A stretch of DNA of 64,000 nt from Berghia stephanieae (lineage: Eukaryota > Mollusca > Gastropoda > Nudibranchia > Aeolidiidae): the NCBI GenBank assembly GCA_034508935.3, contig CM067446.1, positions 23,845,520-23,909,519 on the forward strand, read 5' to 3'. Under the pieces are notes generated by a model. It was not told the origin of the DNA and did not search any database. It worked only from the letters and a program-made list of their open reading frames with translations. Made by a program: the position numbers and the translations under genes. Positions 1 to 12,497 of the stretch are shown piece after piece (the first letter of the stretch is position 1; each line of letters starts with the position of its first letter).

Positions 1-895
1 ACCACCACCCCAACTACCACCACCACATCATCATCCCTACCACCACTACTACTACACCTACCACCACTATTACAACCACCACCACATCATCCTCCCTACG
101 ACAAATAATACCAAAACCACCACATCATCATCCCTTCCATCACTACTATTACAACTTCCACCATATCATCATCCCTACCACAACTACTACTATCACCATC
201 ACATCATCCCTACCATCACTACTACTACAACCACCACCACATCATCATCCCTATCACAACTACTACAACCACCACCACTTCATCATCCCTACCACCACTA
301 CTACAACAATCACCACGTCATCATCCCTACCACCACCACCACTACTACTACAACCACCACCACCTCATCATCCCTCCCACCACCACATTATCATCTCTAC
401 CACCACTACTACAACAACCACCACATCATCATCCCTACCACCACTACTACTACAACTACCACCACTACCACTACTACAACCACCACCACTTAAACATCCT
501 TACTATCACCTCCACCACATCATCCCTACCACCACTTCTACTACAACTACCACGACTACTACTACAACCACCACCACTTCAACATCCCTACCACCACCAC
601 TTTACAACCACCACATCTTCATCCCCACCACCACTACTTCTACAACCACCACATCATCGTCCCTACCACGACTACCACTACTACCACTGCATCATCATCC
701 CTACCACCACTGTTACAACCACCACAACATTACATTACCGTCCCTATTACTACAACTACCACCACATCATCATCCCTACAATGAACACTACTAAAACCGC
801 CACAACATCCTACTATCATGAGTACTACAACTACCACCACAACATCGTCTCTACCACTAGTACAACTATTACCCACATCATTCCAACAAATCATA
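1..895 (+). repeat. G-free complex trinucleotide minisatellite (array 1)
   Basis: The + strand is built almost only of C, A and T. It mixes ACC, ACT, ATC and AAC triplets in a loose unit of roughly 35-40 bases (ACCACCACATCATCATCCCT, then ACCACCACTACTACTACA). The array begins at or before the window edge. The same array type recurs at 19075-19460, 21225-22885 and 23840-24500 in the same orientation. Long reading frames across it are low-complexity artefacts. Confidence 0.9.
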
Positions 896-953
896 TGAGT
901 ATTTTTTTTAAAGTGAAAAATGGGGGTGAGTGGTGGCTTTGACATTGTTTAAT

Positions 954-3268
954 CACATAATGTAATATAATATAATGAACTTATATAGCGCCTAGTTCCA
1001 ATTTGGAATTGCTCACTGGCGCTTTACATCAACACATCATGTATGATATACAAATATAGAACTGGCATGTTAAAACCACACAAATTCGATGATAACATAA
1101 TATATTATAATAAAATACATACTAAGAGTCCAAATTATATGCCCTACAGAAAAGCTCAGTTTTTAACCGTTTTCTAAAGATAAGTGGATTTTCACTATTT
1201 TTAGTTTCAATATTGATGGAGTTCCACAGTCGGGGGGCATGGTGGTCAAAGGATTTCTCATGAAAAACTAACGATTTTGGGGTTCCCTTAGGATATTTAA
1301 ATTAGCAGATCTTAAATTTCGACTGGGTTCATAAAGGTGGATACGTTCCTGAAGGTAAACAGGAGCGGAATTGTTTAAGCAATTGAAAACATGGGTGAGT
1401 ATTTTTAATTCAATCCTAAACTTTACAGGTAGCCAGTGTAGGTCCTCCAAAATCGGTGTTATATGCTCGCGCTTTTTAGATAACGTTACCAATCAAGCTG
1501 CTTTGTTCTGTATCTTTTGGAGTCGATTAATGACATTATTATCACAACCATAGAGCAAGCTATTGCAATAATCAAGGCGGGTAAGAATCAAAGAGACCAC
1601 AAGAAGTTTAGTAGTATCAATATCAAGAAGCCTTCTAATAGCACCAATAGATCTAAGGTAAAGATTGCAGGATCTAGTTACATTAGTGACATGGGCAGAC
1701 ATGTTTAATTTGGTATCGAATAAAACTCCTAAGTTTCTCACAGGTTCTTTAGTGATGGGAATTACACAATCAGAAAGATTCAGGTTAAGCGTGGAAAGGT
1801 CCACGAGGCCCCGTCTTGTAATTTGCAACACCTCTGTTTATTTTCATTTAACCTGAGTTTGTTGCAACACATCCAGTCACTAATCTCAGAGATACAATTT
1901 TCTATATCCGTTATAACATTGAGATGATTTTCGATATTAATGGGAAACAGTAATTGGGTGTCGTCTGCGTAAAAATGGTACTTAATAAAATATTTTGAGA
2001 TGATGTCACCTAATGGTCTGATATAGAGGGTGAATAAAGAGGGTCCCAGAACTGAACCCTGTGGTACACCAAAAGATAGGGGACAAGGAGAAGAGAAGTC
2101 ATGTCGATTTACAGACACTGATTGAATTCTATCAGAGAGGTAAGAAGAAAACCAGTCAAGGACAGTACCCCCCAAATCCGTATAGTTTCTTAAGTCTGTC
2201 AATTAAAAGAGTATGGTCTATTGTGTCAAAAGCAGCACTAAGGTCGAGTAGTATGATAATAACATCATCATTTTTCCGACATAAATGATTTATGATATCA
2301 TTATGGATTTTAATAAGAGCAGTTTCAGTGCTGTGAAAGGAGCGATAAGCAGACTGAAATTTAGAGAACAAATTGTGTTCATTCAAAAACGTGTTAAGCC
2401 TAAAAGCAACAATTTTCTCAATTAGTTTAGACATGAGGGTGAGATTCGAGACTGGTCGATAATTATTTGGGTCTTCTTTGTCAAGGCTAGATTTCTTTAA
2501 TATGGGAGTGACAATAGCATGTTTAAGATTATTAGATACCTCACCAATAAACAAACTAGCATTTACAATATGAGTAAGAACGGGAACCAAAATATTAGCA
2601 CAAGAAAGAACAAGCCATGAAGGAATGGGATCTATTGGGCTGGTTGTTTTGGAGCATTGTCTCAGCGCAGACAGTACGTCTGTTTCAGTGGCGGGTTCAA
2701 ATTCGTCGAATGCTGCTCCGGCTGGAAGTGCATTAGTTTCATTTATTTGTGCTTTCATTATCTCTTCTTTGTCCAAATTATTCCGAATACCTGATATTTT
2801 ATCTCTAAAGTGTAGAGAGAAACTATTTGCGGTAGCAATAGGGTCCTCGAAATTATTTGAAGGATGATCCTTCATCAGTTTGTTCAGGGTGGCGAACAGT
2901 TCACGTGAGTTTCGTTTGGCACTTGTTATATTATTTTGAATGTATGTTTTTTTACATGATAGAATTAATTTGTTCCGTTTGTGTTTTAGTCTTAGATAAA
3001 TTTGATTATGAATTTCTAATTTGGATCGACGCCAAATCCGTTCAGCAGATCTGAGTTGATGTTTTAGTGTTTGTAACTCGTTGCAATACCACTCGGTGTT
3101 TGGTCGAAGAATAATTTCTTTCGTGACCAATGGACACAGCTCATCGAACACAGTTTTCAGTGAATTATTATATGTGTTTACCATATCGTGAACATTATCA
3201 CAACTCTTAACAGAGGCGAGTAAATCCAAAGACCTGATGGATTCTTGAAATGTTTCTTTATTTCGCAT
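954..3268 (-). mobile_element. LINE, L2/CR1-superfamily, 5'-truncated, decayed
   Basis: Minus-strand frames read in order through a non-LTR reverse transcriptase. From about 3268 to 2160 there is the linker and RT fingers/palm with NNYRPVSNLTLMSKLIEKIV and LDLSAAFDTIDH. A frame change near 2170 leads into the segment with GVPQGSVLGP and the YADD catalytic box at 1960-1971. The thumb and C-terminal part follow (GVLFDTKLNMSAHV; DLHWLPVKFRIELKIL) down to about 1270. The LHWLPV..RI block is typical of L2/CR1-superfamily LINEs. The endonuclease domain is absent, so the copy is 5'-truncated near 3268. The 3' end is a short UTR with a GCGCC/GGCGC stem and a TA-rich tail at 954-1010. At least two frame changes make it inactive. 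The exact clade (L2, Crack or Daphne) cannot be settled here. Confidence 0.9.
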
Positions 3269-3934
3269 GGATGGGTCATGGTGTCATTCTATAACTAGAT
3301 ATATCTTGATTATACTTTCAACTTTTGAAATTGATCCGAGTGATGTAGGAAATTGCTGCGAGAAACATTTTGCATTGCAGTAATTTTTAATGAAATTCAA
3401 ATTTATGGTTTATTGTCGCATGGATGGGTCATGATCTACACTCTAAATTATTACCTCCTTTTTTGTGACCAGTCATTCTCTCCCCTGGTGTTTACACATG
3501 CAGAAATAAGTTTTGTGGTAATGGATCAAGTTCGCAAATTTTAATTGGTGCTTTTATTATAAGATTTTAAAATAAATTCTTTATTTACCACTCTAAAATT
3601 GTAAAGTCTAGTGCCTGAATAGGAATCTATGTTATTATATTTATCTCAAATTGAAAGTGTTTGATTTCTTTTAATCTCCTGATAATAATAAATTATTGGA
3701 TCGTCACAAAAGGGTTCACACACATCTAGATAGATTCTAAGTTCTTAATAGATTATATCTGTTTATTTTTTTTTAAATTTTAAATGATACAAAATGCATA
3801 TTACAAATTCTTGTCATAAGCTCCAAAAACACTTAATTTTTTTTAGAAGGGCTTCGTGATAAAAATCATAGTACATTTCTGAATGTAGGGTTGCAGCAGT
3901 TTATAGGGATGTTTGAACTAATCTAACCACCTCT
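3269..3934. other. AT-rich stretch, no gene seen
   Basis: A 17-base direct repeat, CGCATGGATGGGTCATG, occurs at about 3263 (inside the LINE 5' border) and again at about 3417. Its second copy lies 154 bp out, so it may reflect a local tandem duplication at the LINE junction. The rest is unrecognised AT-rich DNA. Confidence 0.5.
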
Positions 3935-4293
3935 CCAGAAGACAATAGAGAATAAAATTTGGTGGCGGCGATGGCTCGAACCCGCGACCTTACTGGTACG
4001 ACAACTCCGCCTGGCTGGGAGAGCGTGACTCTACCGTATGAGCTATCCACAATCCCAAAAAAGATCGTATCTAACCCTAGTCTTATTAGAGCCTTCTCTC
4101 CTTGACTTCTTGAGGTCATGAGTTCAACACACACAAATGCCGCGAAGGCAGCCAGCATTTAAGCTTAATAGCCAATATTCTCAACAGAAACATGTAACAT
4201 AGAAATGATTGAGATATTGAGTATGCTCCTGTATTTGGGGTGAACTTTTAATTCAGAAAAGTGAGCGTAGCTGGCACTTATGTTGATAACAAC
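3935..4293 (-). mobile_element. Dispersed single copy of tRNA-headed repeat S4
   Basis: On the minus strand there is a tRNA-like head: GTGGATAGCTCATACGGTAG resembles an A box, and GGGTTCGAGCC (about 3972-3985) matches a B box. The copy carries the whole unit seen in the 58.7-61.5 kb array. It runs from CCAGAAGACAATAGAG through TTAAGCTTAATAGCCAATAT to GCACTTATGTTGATAACAAC. It is more diverged than the array units are from each other. It shows that the array unit also exists as a lone dispersed element. Confidence 0.85.
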
Positions 4294-4449
4294 ACTATTT
4301 TCCGTTACCATCCTTCTCTTTCACCATTCCCCTATAACACTACCACCATCCTCATCATACTCCAATATATATTTTTTTTCCTTTAACAAGCTATAAGATG
4401 GATAACCCTCATCAGAAAGACAGTGGTCGTGTTCTCAGATTGTGTTTTC

Positions 4450-4567
<118 letters not shown>

Positions 4568-4689
4568 ATAGAAAAAGCTTTTTTAATTTGATGTTTTTGA
4601 TGCAAGTGATCAACATAATTTAGAGGAGAATTTATCATTTTACTTGATTCTTTGATAGGTTTATTTATCTTTGATTTTTATCTAACCCC

Positions 4690-7080
4690 ACATCCACCAT
4701 TCCACACTGAATGTCAAATGTAATTTCACTCATAATGAGGGAGTTGTACATTTGCAGATGGTCTTTTTGCTGACATCAAAGGATCTTAATTTTCTCAGAA
4801 TATACATTCTTCGTGTTAGTTTAGTGTCAATATGATAATGATGTTTGAAATTTCAAATTGTGACTAAGCGTTATGCCCAAGTATTTAAAATCATCTACAA
4901 TTTCTACATCAACATTTCCTATTTTAACAGGTTTCATTTGTCTTTATTTTCTGTTGTTGGTAAAAATTTGTTCTTTAGTTTTTGAGGTATTTATTTCAAG
5001 AAAATTGTTCTGGTACCGATCAGCAAATTTATTTACTTGATTAAAATATTTGGTTTCAGATACTTTTACTGTTATGAGAACTAGTATGGCTGTGTCTTCA
5101 GCATATTTATTTACCTGGCAGTTTTCAAATGAAGCTCTACAATCATTAGTGTATAGTATGTAGGGAATTGAGGAGCTTATACAGCCCTGAGGACAGCATT
5201 TGAGAGGTGTTTCATACCTGAGACATGGTCATTCATCTTTACCCATTGTGGTCTCTGTGTTAAACTCCTGAACCAACCAATCAGGTAGTCTGGAATATCC
5301 ATGGCACTTAGTTTCATCAGCAGCATGGTAGTATTCGTCACGTTAAAAGCTGATGAGAAGTCTACAAACAGAATCCTTGCCACGTTAGTTGACTTCTTGT
5401 CGAGATGTTTCCCCACTCCATCCATTACAGTTAGTAGTGTATATTCCACGCTGAGTGAATGCTGAAGCGAATTGGTATTGATCCAGCATTTTCGAGTCAT
5501 ATACTGTCTGGAGAAGCTCGCATTTTATAATTTTCTAAGCATTTCATCACAGTTGATGCCAGGGAAAACGGTCGGTAGTCGTTGAGCGCCACCGGTCAGC
5601 ACTTCTTCGGTATTGGCACAATCTGGGACGTTTTCCACATCACTGGTACGGACTGTTCGTCGATGGAACGTTGGAATATTTGTGTGAAAAGCACTGTCAG
5701 TTGGTTGTGGGAGTATTTCAAAATGAAACTGTGTATGTTGTCTGGACCAGGTGCTTTCCGTTCCTTACTACATTTAAATAATTCTGCCACAAATGTTTCT
5801 TCTAGTTCTGTGGTGGCTTTCCATTGATTTTTGAAGTTAATTCCGTCTCAATTGTTGGTAGACACGTGTCGAAGCGGCAGTAAAAGGTGTTGAGTTCGTC
5901 AACATCTATATTTGCATTCCCAGATGGGAGTCAGGTTTTCTTTGGTCCTGCCCCTTACATTTCACGACTCATTTCCCACACTTCCATGGAATTTCCCGAT
6001 TTTAGTTTTTGTTCCATTTTTCGTTTTCTTGTTTAATTATGATTTTTGGTTCTTTCTCAGTAGCATGTGTTTTTGTTCTGTCGCAGCTGATGTATGCGAT
6101 CTTCTTTTCATTTACAGTCTTTTTAACACTTGACTCAACACAGAATGTTATATAGCTTGTCACGATGTCAGTCCATACATGAATCGTTCCATTTAGTGGC
6201 ATTAATGTATCCCACATGGTACATTCTAAGCAAGCATTGAGACAGTCGATTGCATCTTGCGAACACATGTTTTGATGTTTAATGATTGGTTTTCCTTTTT
6301 TCAATTTGGACACAAATGTTGGTATCAGGTGTATTATGTTGTGGTCGGAGTTGGAGATCGGTTGTTTACAGATTGATGTGTAGGCGTCTTTTATGTTACA
6401 GTGACACAGGTTAAGTGTGTTGTAATGATGAGTCTTGCAGGTGACAAACTGATTGAGTCTGGAGATTGTGTGTTGGCAATGGTTGAAATCACCAATAATT
6501 ATTAAGGGGCTGTCCAGGTATCTGAGTAGCAGTCGTGACGTGTGTTCTTCCAGTGTTTGTTTTGCTTCGTCACCATTTAAGCTCGGGGGAATGTTAACAA
6601 CACGATACTAAATTCACGTGGTAAGTAGCGTGGGCGAAGTGACAATGATAGAAAGTCTATATTAGGTGTTTTTTTCACGATGTTGACAGTTTTCCACCAT
6701 CTTTCATTTATGTAAAGGCATACTCCGCCGCCTTTGCCTTTCCCTGTTGTGGGGTCTCTGTCACTTCTAAATTACGTCGTGGCACAAGACCGAAGGGCTA
6801 GAGCTCAGGTGGTCGCTGGTTCAGATAAGTAAGTCCCTTCTAAAAAGGTTAAAATTGTCCAGATTAACACTGGCATCAGTGTCTAATGATGACAACCATG
6901 TTTCTGTTAAACAGATGACAAACACATTTCTGTTGTCAGTGTCGAATCTAATGAGAGCAGTGAGTGGGTCAGTTTTGTTATTGATTGACCGCACATTTGA
7001 TAGGATGATGATGGTGGTCTATGTCCCCGTCTCTTCAATCGTTGTCTAATTCCTCCCGTTTGCCCCGTTGTCTTTTCCAT
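4690..7080 (-). mobile_element. LINE, Rex1-like, EN-RT remnant lacking the 3' end
   Basis: Minus-strand fragments occur in the right order for an apurinic endonuclease plus reverse transcriptase. At 7030-6850 is the EN N-terminus, including CLTETWLSSLDTDASVNLDN. Near 6500 is LIIIGDFNH. At 6310-6000 is the EN-RT linker. At 5790-5596 is the RT start with KAPGPDNIHSFILKYSHNQL. At 5500-5177 is the palm with ILFVDFSSAFNVTNTTMLL. The catalytic box at 5094-5105 reads YAED instead of YADD. The thumb (RKLRSFDVSKKT) ends near 4700. The C-terminal 100 or so residues present in the related copy at 14440-15410 are missing. Several frame changes and the YAED change mark a dead copy. DFSSAFN followed by this thumb is the Rex1/Babar pattern. 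Confidence 0.85.
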
Positions 7081-7084
7081 TTTA

Positions 7085-7279
7085 GACTATTTGTACTTTC
7101 TTCATACATACATTGTACAATGGTTGGCAATTTGGCATCGCGGAAAATTGCCATTTGAAATCCAAAATTTGGCTAAATTTTACAACAAAAAGAAGAAAAA
7201 AACTTTTTTGCCACAAAAACAAAAATTTTGCCACAATTTGTCATAGAATTTGCCAAATTTTCCAAATTTAGTTAACTAT
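7085..7279. other. AT-rich, unrecognised
   Basis: Low-complexity TTTGCCA/TTTTGCCAC motifs recur here and loosely at 21120-21230. No coding signal. Confidence 0.4.
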
Positions 7280-7560
7280 TCATATTCAGATTAAGATTCA
7301 GACAACTTTATTTATTCCCCGAGGCCAATTGAATACTACATTGATCTAAAGATGCAAATAAAAAGTCATTGAGGTGCAAATGAGAAAGAAAAATGATTAA
7401 AGACATCAACCTTATATCAAAACAAGAGTACCTAAACCTGCAAAGAGAAGCAAGTAAACTTTGCGCTAAATAGCGGATTTTGCGGCTGCATATTTGCCAT
7501 TGTGGCCCTGAAAAGCCACGATGACAGGGCAATGGGGATGTTTTTAGTGGTCACAGTTGT
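7280..7560 (-). mobile_element. LINE 3'-end fragment
   Basis: On the minus strand GGAATAAATAAAGTTGTCTG is followed by repeats of TGAATC at about 7280-7310. This is the usual 3' terminus of several animal non-LTR retrotransposons. No intact reading frame remains upstream. Confidence 0.5.
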
Positions 7561-7846
7561 AGGAGCTGAAATCTAGTATACACATACCTGCTGCCATGTT
7601 GTTGTTTTGTTGTTTCAAGTTGTTAACATGAAGCCAGTTCAACATTTTTAAAAATCAGAAACAATAGCACATAAAACCAAATTTTGTTAATGACACATAA
7701 TCCTGGCACGAAAAGAGACAAAAGATTATAAATCCAAATAAGAAACAACTAATAAAGAAATAAAGAAAGTAACAGAGAGCAGTGTAACCATGTGTCGCTA
7801 CTGAGCACCCCCGCCATCTTTCCATCTTCCACTATTCCTGATGTCG
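7561..7846. other. Intergenic, nothing recognised
   Basis: AT-rich DNA without recognisable coding or repeat structure. Confidence 0.4.
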
Positions 7847-7851
7847 TATTT

Positions 7852-7935
<84 letters not shown>

Positions 7936-8060
7936 GTTTTAGTTGTAGGAGGAGGAGTAGTAGTAGTAATAGTAGTAGCAGTAGTGGTGGTTGTGGTGAT
8001 ATTGGTTGTTATAGAAGTGATAGTAGTAGTTGTGATAACGATGGTGATAGTTGTAATAGC
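7847..8060. repeat. (ATT)n microsatellite grading into degenerate GTA/GTG triplets
   Basis: A pure ATT run fills about 7853-7935. It is followed by TAG/GTA/GTT triplets to about 8060. The leucine/valine frame over it is an artefact. Confidence 0.95.
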
Positions 8061-8345
8061 AACAGCATTATTAGGACATGATCCATGGCACCACAGTCTG
8101 ATTTCTATAGCATGAAAATATTGCTTGCTACTCTGTGGATAAAATGTTCATCTGTCACATGGTACCTTAAGCAGATCTAAGATATACCCAGTTGCTAAAC
8201 TTGTTGAACAAAAAGGACTGAAAATGTTACAACTGGAGCTAAAGTTATTCGTGCCATAGTTTGATGCACAAGTGATTCAAATAATTAAACTTTAATGAGG
8301 CCTGTGTATCAGTTATGTTTTTCATTTTTGAGTAATGAGAAATGA
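8061..8345. other. Nothing recognised
   Basis: Unique-looking AT-rich sequence between two ATT microsatellites. Confidence 0.4.
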
Positions 8346-8348
8346 GTA

Positions 8349-8383
<35 letters not shown>

Positions 8384-8416
8384 TATTATTATTATTATTA
8401 TATATTATTAATATTA

Positions 8417-8448
<32 letters not shown>

Positions 8449-8464
8449 TATTATTATTATTATG

Positions 8465-8522
<58 letters not shown>
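8346..8522. repeat. (ATT)n microsatellite
   Basis: ATT triplets with phase-shifting single-base slips over about 175 bp. Confidence 0.95.
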
Positions 8523-9242
8523 ATCTAACTATCCCAACTTTGATAGAACCAGAGTTGTCTACTCATCAGTACGACCATCTGAGCTAGCTTTTTTGTGTGA
8601 TTTTCTCACTATGCAAATACTTAGTGTTAATACAGATTCTTACATCATCAAACCAACACAAACTGTTTTCCATTACAACAATTAACAATGCACTCCCAGA
8701 ACTGTTTTGTTAATAGATTTAGGCGCTTTACAAATGAACTTTATTATTATGACCATCATAAGCATTACCATTATTATAATTATTATTTCTATTACTTTCA
8801 TCATTAGTATCATTGTGATCATCATCATCATCATCATAAAGTTGAAGCTTCTATTCCATATTATTATTATTATTCAACCAACGACATTTGCATTATTTTA
8901 CCACTATCACTTCTGCACGAAACATACCTATTCAGTTGCTTACGATAGTCATGAAAAGGACTAAGTAGGTCCATCAGCTACAGTTATAACACGAGGTAGG
9001 TTTGACATACTCGCTTGAAAGCTTGAGACCAATCTTGTAAGTTGTATATATGGAAATTGTTCTTGATATAGGATTGGTCTAATCAAAACAATATAGTTAA
9101 AATGACTTTCCAAATGGCTGGTGACATCTTGAAGCTTGCAACATATTGCACACAGAGATAGAAACTCAGAGCAGGTATAGTTATACTATACTGTGAATAG
9201 AGCATATTTATAAATGTATGTGTGTTTTTTGTTCTTTTTCAG
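8523..9242. other. Intron DNA upstream of the first visible PRXL2A exon
   Basis: Contains short ATT/ATC triplet tracts (8740-8880) and otherwise unrecognised AT-rich DNA. It ends in a polypyrimidine tract and AG at 9241-9242, the acceptor for the exon that follows. I searched it for the expected upstream exon (a cysteine pair before an Arg-Glu) and did not see it. Confidence 0.5.
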
Positions 9243-9377
9243 GAGGCCAAGGACCTGTCCTCCCTCAAACCTCAGCTCAATGCCCATGGTGTGCCTCTGT
9301 ATGCCGTAGTACATGAGCCCTTGGGTGTTGCTCAGTTTCAACCATTTTTTGATGGACAGATTTTCTTAGATAGAGAA
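9243..9377 (+). CDS. PRXL2A: PRXL2A-like exon: thioredoxin-fold segment after the CxxC motif
   Basis: The exon has 45 codons, from GAGGCC to GATAGAGAA. It is preceded by a polypyrimidine tract plus AG (9241-9242) and followed by a GTAAGT donor at 9378. The translation includes KDLSSLKPQLNAHGVPLYAV and FQPFFDGQIFLDRE. From memory of the family, human PRXL2A has DLSSLKSMLDQLGVPLYAVV and FQPYFKGEIFLDE at the matching place, directly after its CFLC redox site. PRXL2A is a peroxiredoxin-like thioredoxin-fold redox protein. The redox cysteines are encoded upstream of this exon, and no upstream exon was found in the window. Both borders are phase 0. The next exon begins with the expected RRFYGP. Confidence 0.93.
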
Positions 9378-9599
9378 GTAAGTTTTTAAGTTGATTATCA
9401 TCTCCATTAATTCTTCCCGTAAGTAATCTGACATGAAAGAAATTTTCTGCAAATATTTGACCAAAGAACAATGCTGAGACCTTAAAGAATTTGGTAATTC
9501 ACCCCCTACTTGACCAAAATAGACAGAGTAGACCATGATATAATCCAATCCACAATGATTGGTTTCCTCAACTAGTTCCTGGGTTTTATTCCCACTCAC

Positions 9600-9858
9600 T
9601 GCAGGTTTTTATTTTTTTTTTTTTTCTGGCACTTCTCTACTCTATTTACTTCTTATCATCATAAATACAAATGCTTACTTCATTTATGTTCTTGGAGCAT
9701 ACTCCACATCTTTATATATTTGCATGGGTGTGTTGTTTCAATAGCTTAATTCCACAGAGTCATGCTGACCATAGACTAAGTAGTCGGGGAAAAAGGACCC
9801 ATCTTATTTAATTATTTTGAAGCTACCATCTTTATGGGATAATGGCTCTTTTCTCTTT
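9600..9858. other. Intron DNA, nothing recognised
   Basis: T-rich intron sequence leading to the CTT array. Confidence 0.4.
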
Positions 9859-10237
9859 TTTTTTCTTCTTCTTCTTCTTCTTCTTCTTCTTCTCTTCTTC
9901 TTCTTCTTCTTCTTCTTCTTCTTCTTCTTCTTCTTCTTCTTCTTCTTCTTCTTCTCTTCTTCTTCTTCTTCTTCTTCTTCTTCTTCTTCTTCTTCTTCTT
10001 CTTCTTCTTCTTCTTCTTCTTCTTCTTCTTCTTCTTCTTCTTCTTCTTCTTCTTTCTTCTTCTTCTTCTTCTTCTTCTTCTTCTTCTCTTCTTCTTCTTC
10101 TTCTTCTTCTTCTTCTTCTTTCTTCTTCTTCTTCTTCTTCTTCTTCTTCTTCTTCTTCTTCTTCTTCTTCTTCTTCTTCTTCTTCTTCTTCTTTATATTC
10201 TTCTTTCTTCTCTTGTCCTCTTTCTTCTTCTTCTTGA
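9859..10237. repeat. (CTT)n microsatellite, about 380 bp
   Basis: Pure CTT/TTC triplets with a few single-base slips. This strand is all pyrimidine, so it is a strong H-DNA/triplex-prone tract inside a PRXL2A intron. The long serine, leucine and phenylalanine frames over it are artefacts. Confidence 0.97.
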
Positions 10238-10540
10238 TTTTTTTTCTTGATAATTTGGTAATCCTCTATTTAATAGCCTACTTCGCATCATAACCCACTG
10301 CTCTCATGTAACATAATTTTTACCAACTAATAAATTTTTAAAACCTCTATTATCCTGCCTCTTTAGCTAATAATCCTATTTTATGAAGCGGTGATAAATG
10401 TAGTTTTAACTCGTTTTGCATGCAATGAATATCATCAAATTTAAAACTTAATTCATAGACATGCATCTCAATGTCAATAACAAAATCAGACATCCTTCAA
10501 ATGTAAAAACCATAATTCATTCATACAAATTGTTTTGTAG
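10238..10540. other. Intron DNA, nothing recognised
   Basis: AT-rich sequence between the CTT array and the LINE that follows. Confidence 0.4.
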
Positions 10541-11815
10541 GCCCACGAGGAAACCTTCCAATGTTTGTCAGAGCATTTTTAAACAACAGATCCTTTCAGG
10601 TCAAAGCGGGATCCACCTTTTCTGATCCGTTTGATCAGGAAGAGGGAGTTCCAGGGTAGCATTCTGTCTCCCATTCTGTTTGAGATTAAAATAAACTCAA
10701 TAGTGAATGCAATGAGACAGAATGTTGACTGTTCCATATATATTGATGACTTTCTTGTATGCTATCGAAGTAAATCGAGTATGGACACCATTGAGAGACA
10801 GTTACAACTCCAACTAAACTAACTGTCGGAGTGGGCAAATCTCAATGGCTTCTCCTTCTCCCCATCAAAAACTGTAGCTGTCCACTTCTGCCGAAAACGC
10901 ACCTGCATCAGACAGCCTGACCTTTATCTCAACAATTCCAAAATTGAGGTAAAGGACAAAGCCCAATTCCTGGGTTTGATGATCTTTGATAGGAAACTAA
11001 ATTTCCTTGCCCATATCAAAGATCTCAGATTGTGATACATGAAAGCAATGAGAATAATGAGAGTTCTGTCGAGCATGGAATGGGGTTCGGACACTAACAC
11101 TCTTCTAAAGATATACCACACCCTTATACGATCAAAATTGGACTACGCATCTTTCATATACGGCTCTGCAAAACCATCCTACTTAGGCATGCTGGACCCA
11201 ATTCATCATCAGGGATGGCACTCGGGGCTTTCCGCACTTCTCCAGTGGCAAGCCTTTATGCTGAGGCAGATGAGCCACCTCTCCATCTCAGGAGGAAAAA
11301 ACTGGCTCTCCAGTATGTGACTAAGGTCACATCGCTGCACGACAACCCAGCACACAAACATGTACACTACACGGATAGGACACTAGAAGAAAAATTTCGA
11401 CTCCGGATTGGACATACTGCCCTCACTCACTGTTTCCTTCTGGAGAGGGGTGAAAAACCCCTCTGCAGAAGATGTAACTGTGACCTCACAGTTCAACATA
11501 TTTTAATTGAATGTACAGAGTTAGAACAAATAAGTCACAACATTATGAAAATAGGGACTTGATGTCTCTGTTCCAGTCGGTCGATCCGCTTACAACTTTA
11601 AAGTATCTGCAGGAATGTGAACTCCTGCAGAAATTGTAAATAGATATTTTAAAACATGTAACTATTATGATTTTATAAAAATTTTATTACAACAGTACAC
11701 GATTGAGCAGCTATGGCCCCTCAAGGCCGATGAAAATTGATAAAAGACAGAAACGGGTGCTTAAATGACCTAAATAGTGTCAAAAGCGCCGTTAAACACC
11801 TAAAAACAAAAACAT
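10541..11815 (+). mobile_element. LINE, Nimb/I-group-like, 5'-truncated with internal deletion
   Basis: Plus-strand frames read GNLPMFVRAFLNNRSFQVKA, then SILSPILFEIKINSIVNAM. The catalytic box is YIDDFLVCYRSK near 10740. Next come FLGLMIFDRKLNFLAHIKDL, LLKIYHTLIRSKLDYASFIY, LGAFRTSPVASLYAEADEPP and, at 11390-11560, RLRIGHTALTHCFLLERG plus a CRRCNCDLTVQHILIEC zinc-like end. The tethered RNase H expected between the last two blocks is deleted, so the frame jumps at about 11330-11390. Several stops break the copy. The 3' tail (11740-11812) carries ATGACCTAAATA then AGCGCCGTTAAACACC and an A-rich end. That tail closely matches the 3' tail of the S1 family. Confidence 0.88.
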
Positions 11816-12497
11816 AGGAAAACCAGATAAATTCCCATCAACTGATGCAAGGTGTGCTAATTTAGTGTAAATGTACTCAGTTCGAGATAAGGTCAGAAAA
11901 ATTAAAGAACACCCTCAGTAACGAATGGGAGCAGGCACCGGAATAAGAAAAAGATGAAATTGTCCCAACTATTCGGAGCCTCTTGTGGTGTCTTGTAACA
12001 GATCTGACCAGTAATCAGAAGGTTAATACCGAGTCGAGGCAGACAAATTTTTTGGATGTTTTATTTTTCTTGTATTTTTATTTCTTGCATGGTCTGGCAC
12101 CTTTCATACACACTTGTTCAGATCTTTTTCTTACCCCAGTGCCTGCTCCCTAGTTTCTCAATTTGATATTTTCAAAACATAAGGGTGGAGCAACTCAAAT
12201 GTTTTCGTTCTCATCCTCCTGTGTTCAATGTTGTGTAGTGCAATGCAAGTGAGGGTCCGCCATTCCACCATTGTTTCTAAAATTCAAAAACATTGTTAAT
12301 GATGAGAAAAGAAGAAAAAAATGGTGGTGGGGGGAGTTAAAAAAATATTTTTAATGATTGCCAAAAGTGAAGAAAGTAGGAAAATTTATTGCACTCCTTT
12401 CCCATTCCATTTCCTACCTAACACATGTGACAGCTGTTTCAGAATAGTCTTATATTTGTTTGGTGACAAAGTTGGTGGTAATTTTGATAAGGAATTA
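11816..12497. other. Intron DNA, nothing recognised
   Basis: No coding signal or named repeat. A short poly-G/A stretch lies near 12330. Confidence 0.4.

Noticed and set aside
9817-10293. Open frames of 130-158 codons of Phe, Ser or Leu
   Set aside because: Pure translation of the CTT microsatellite in three frames.
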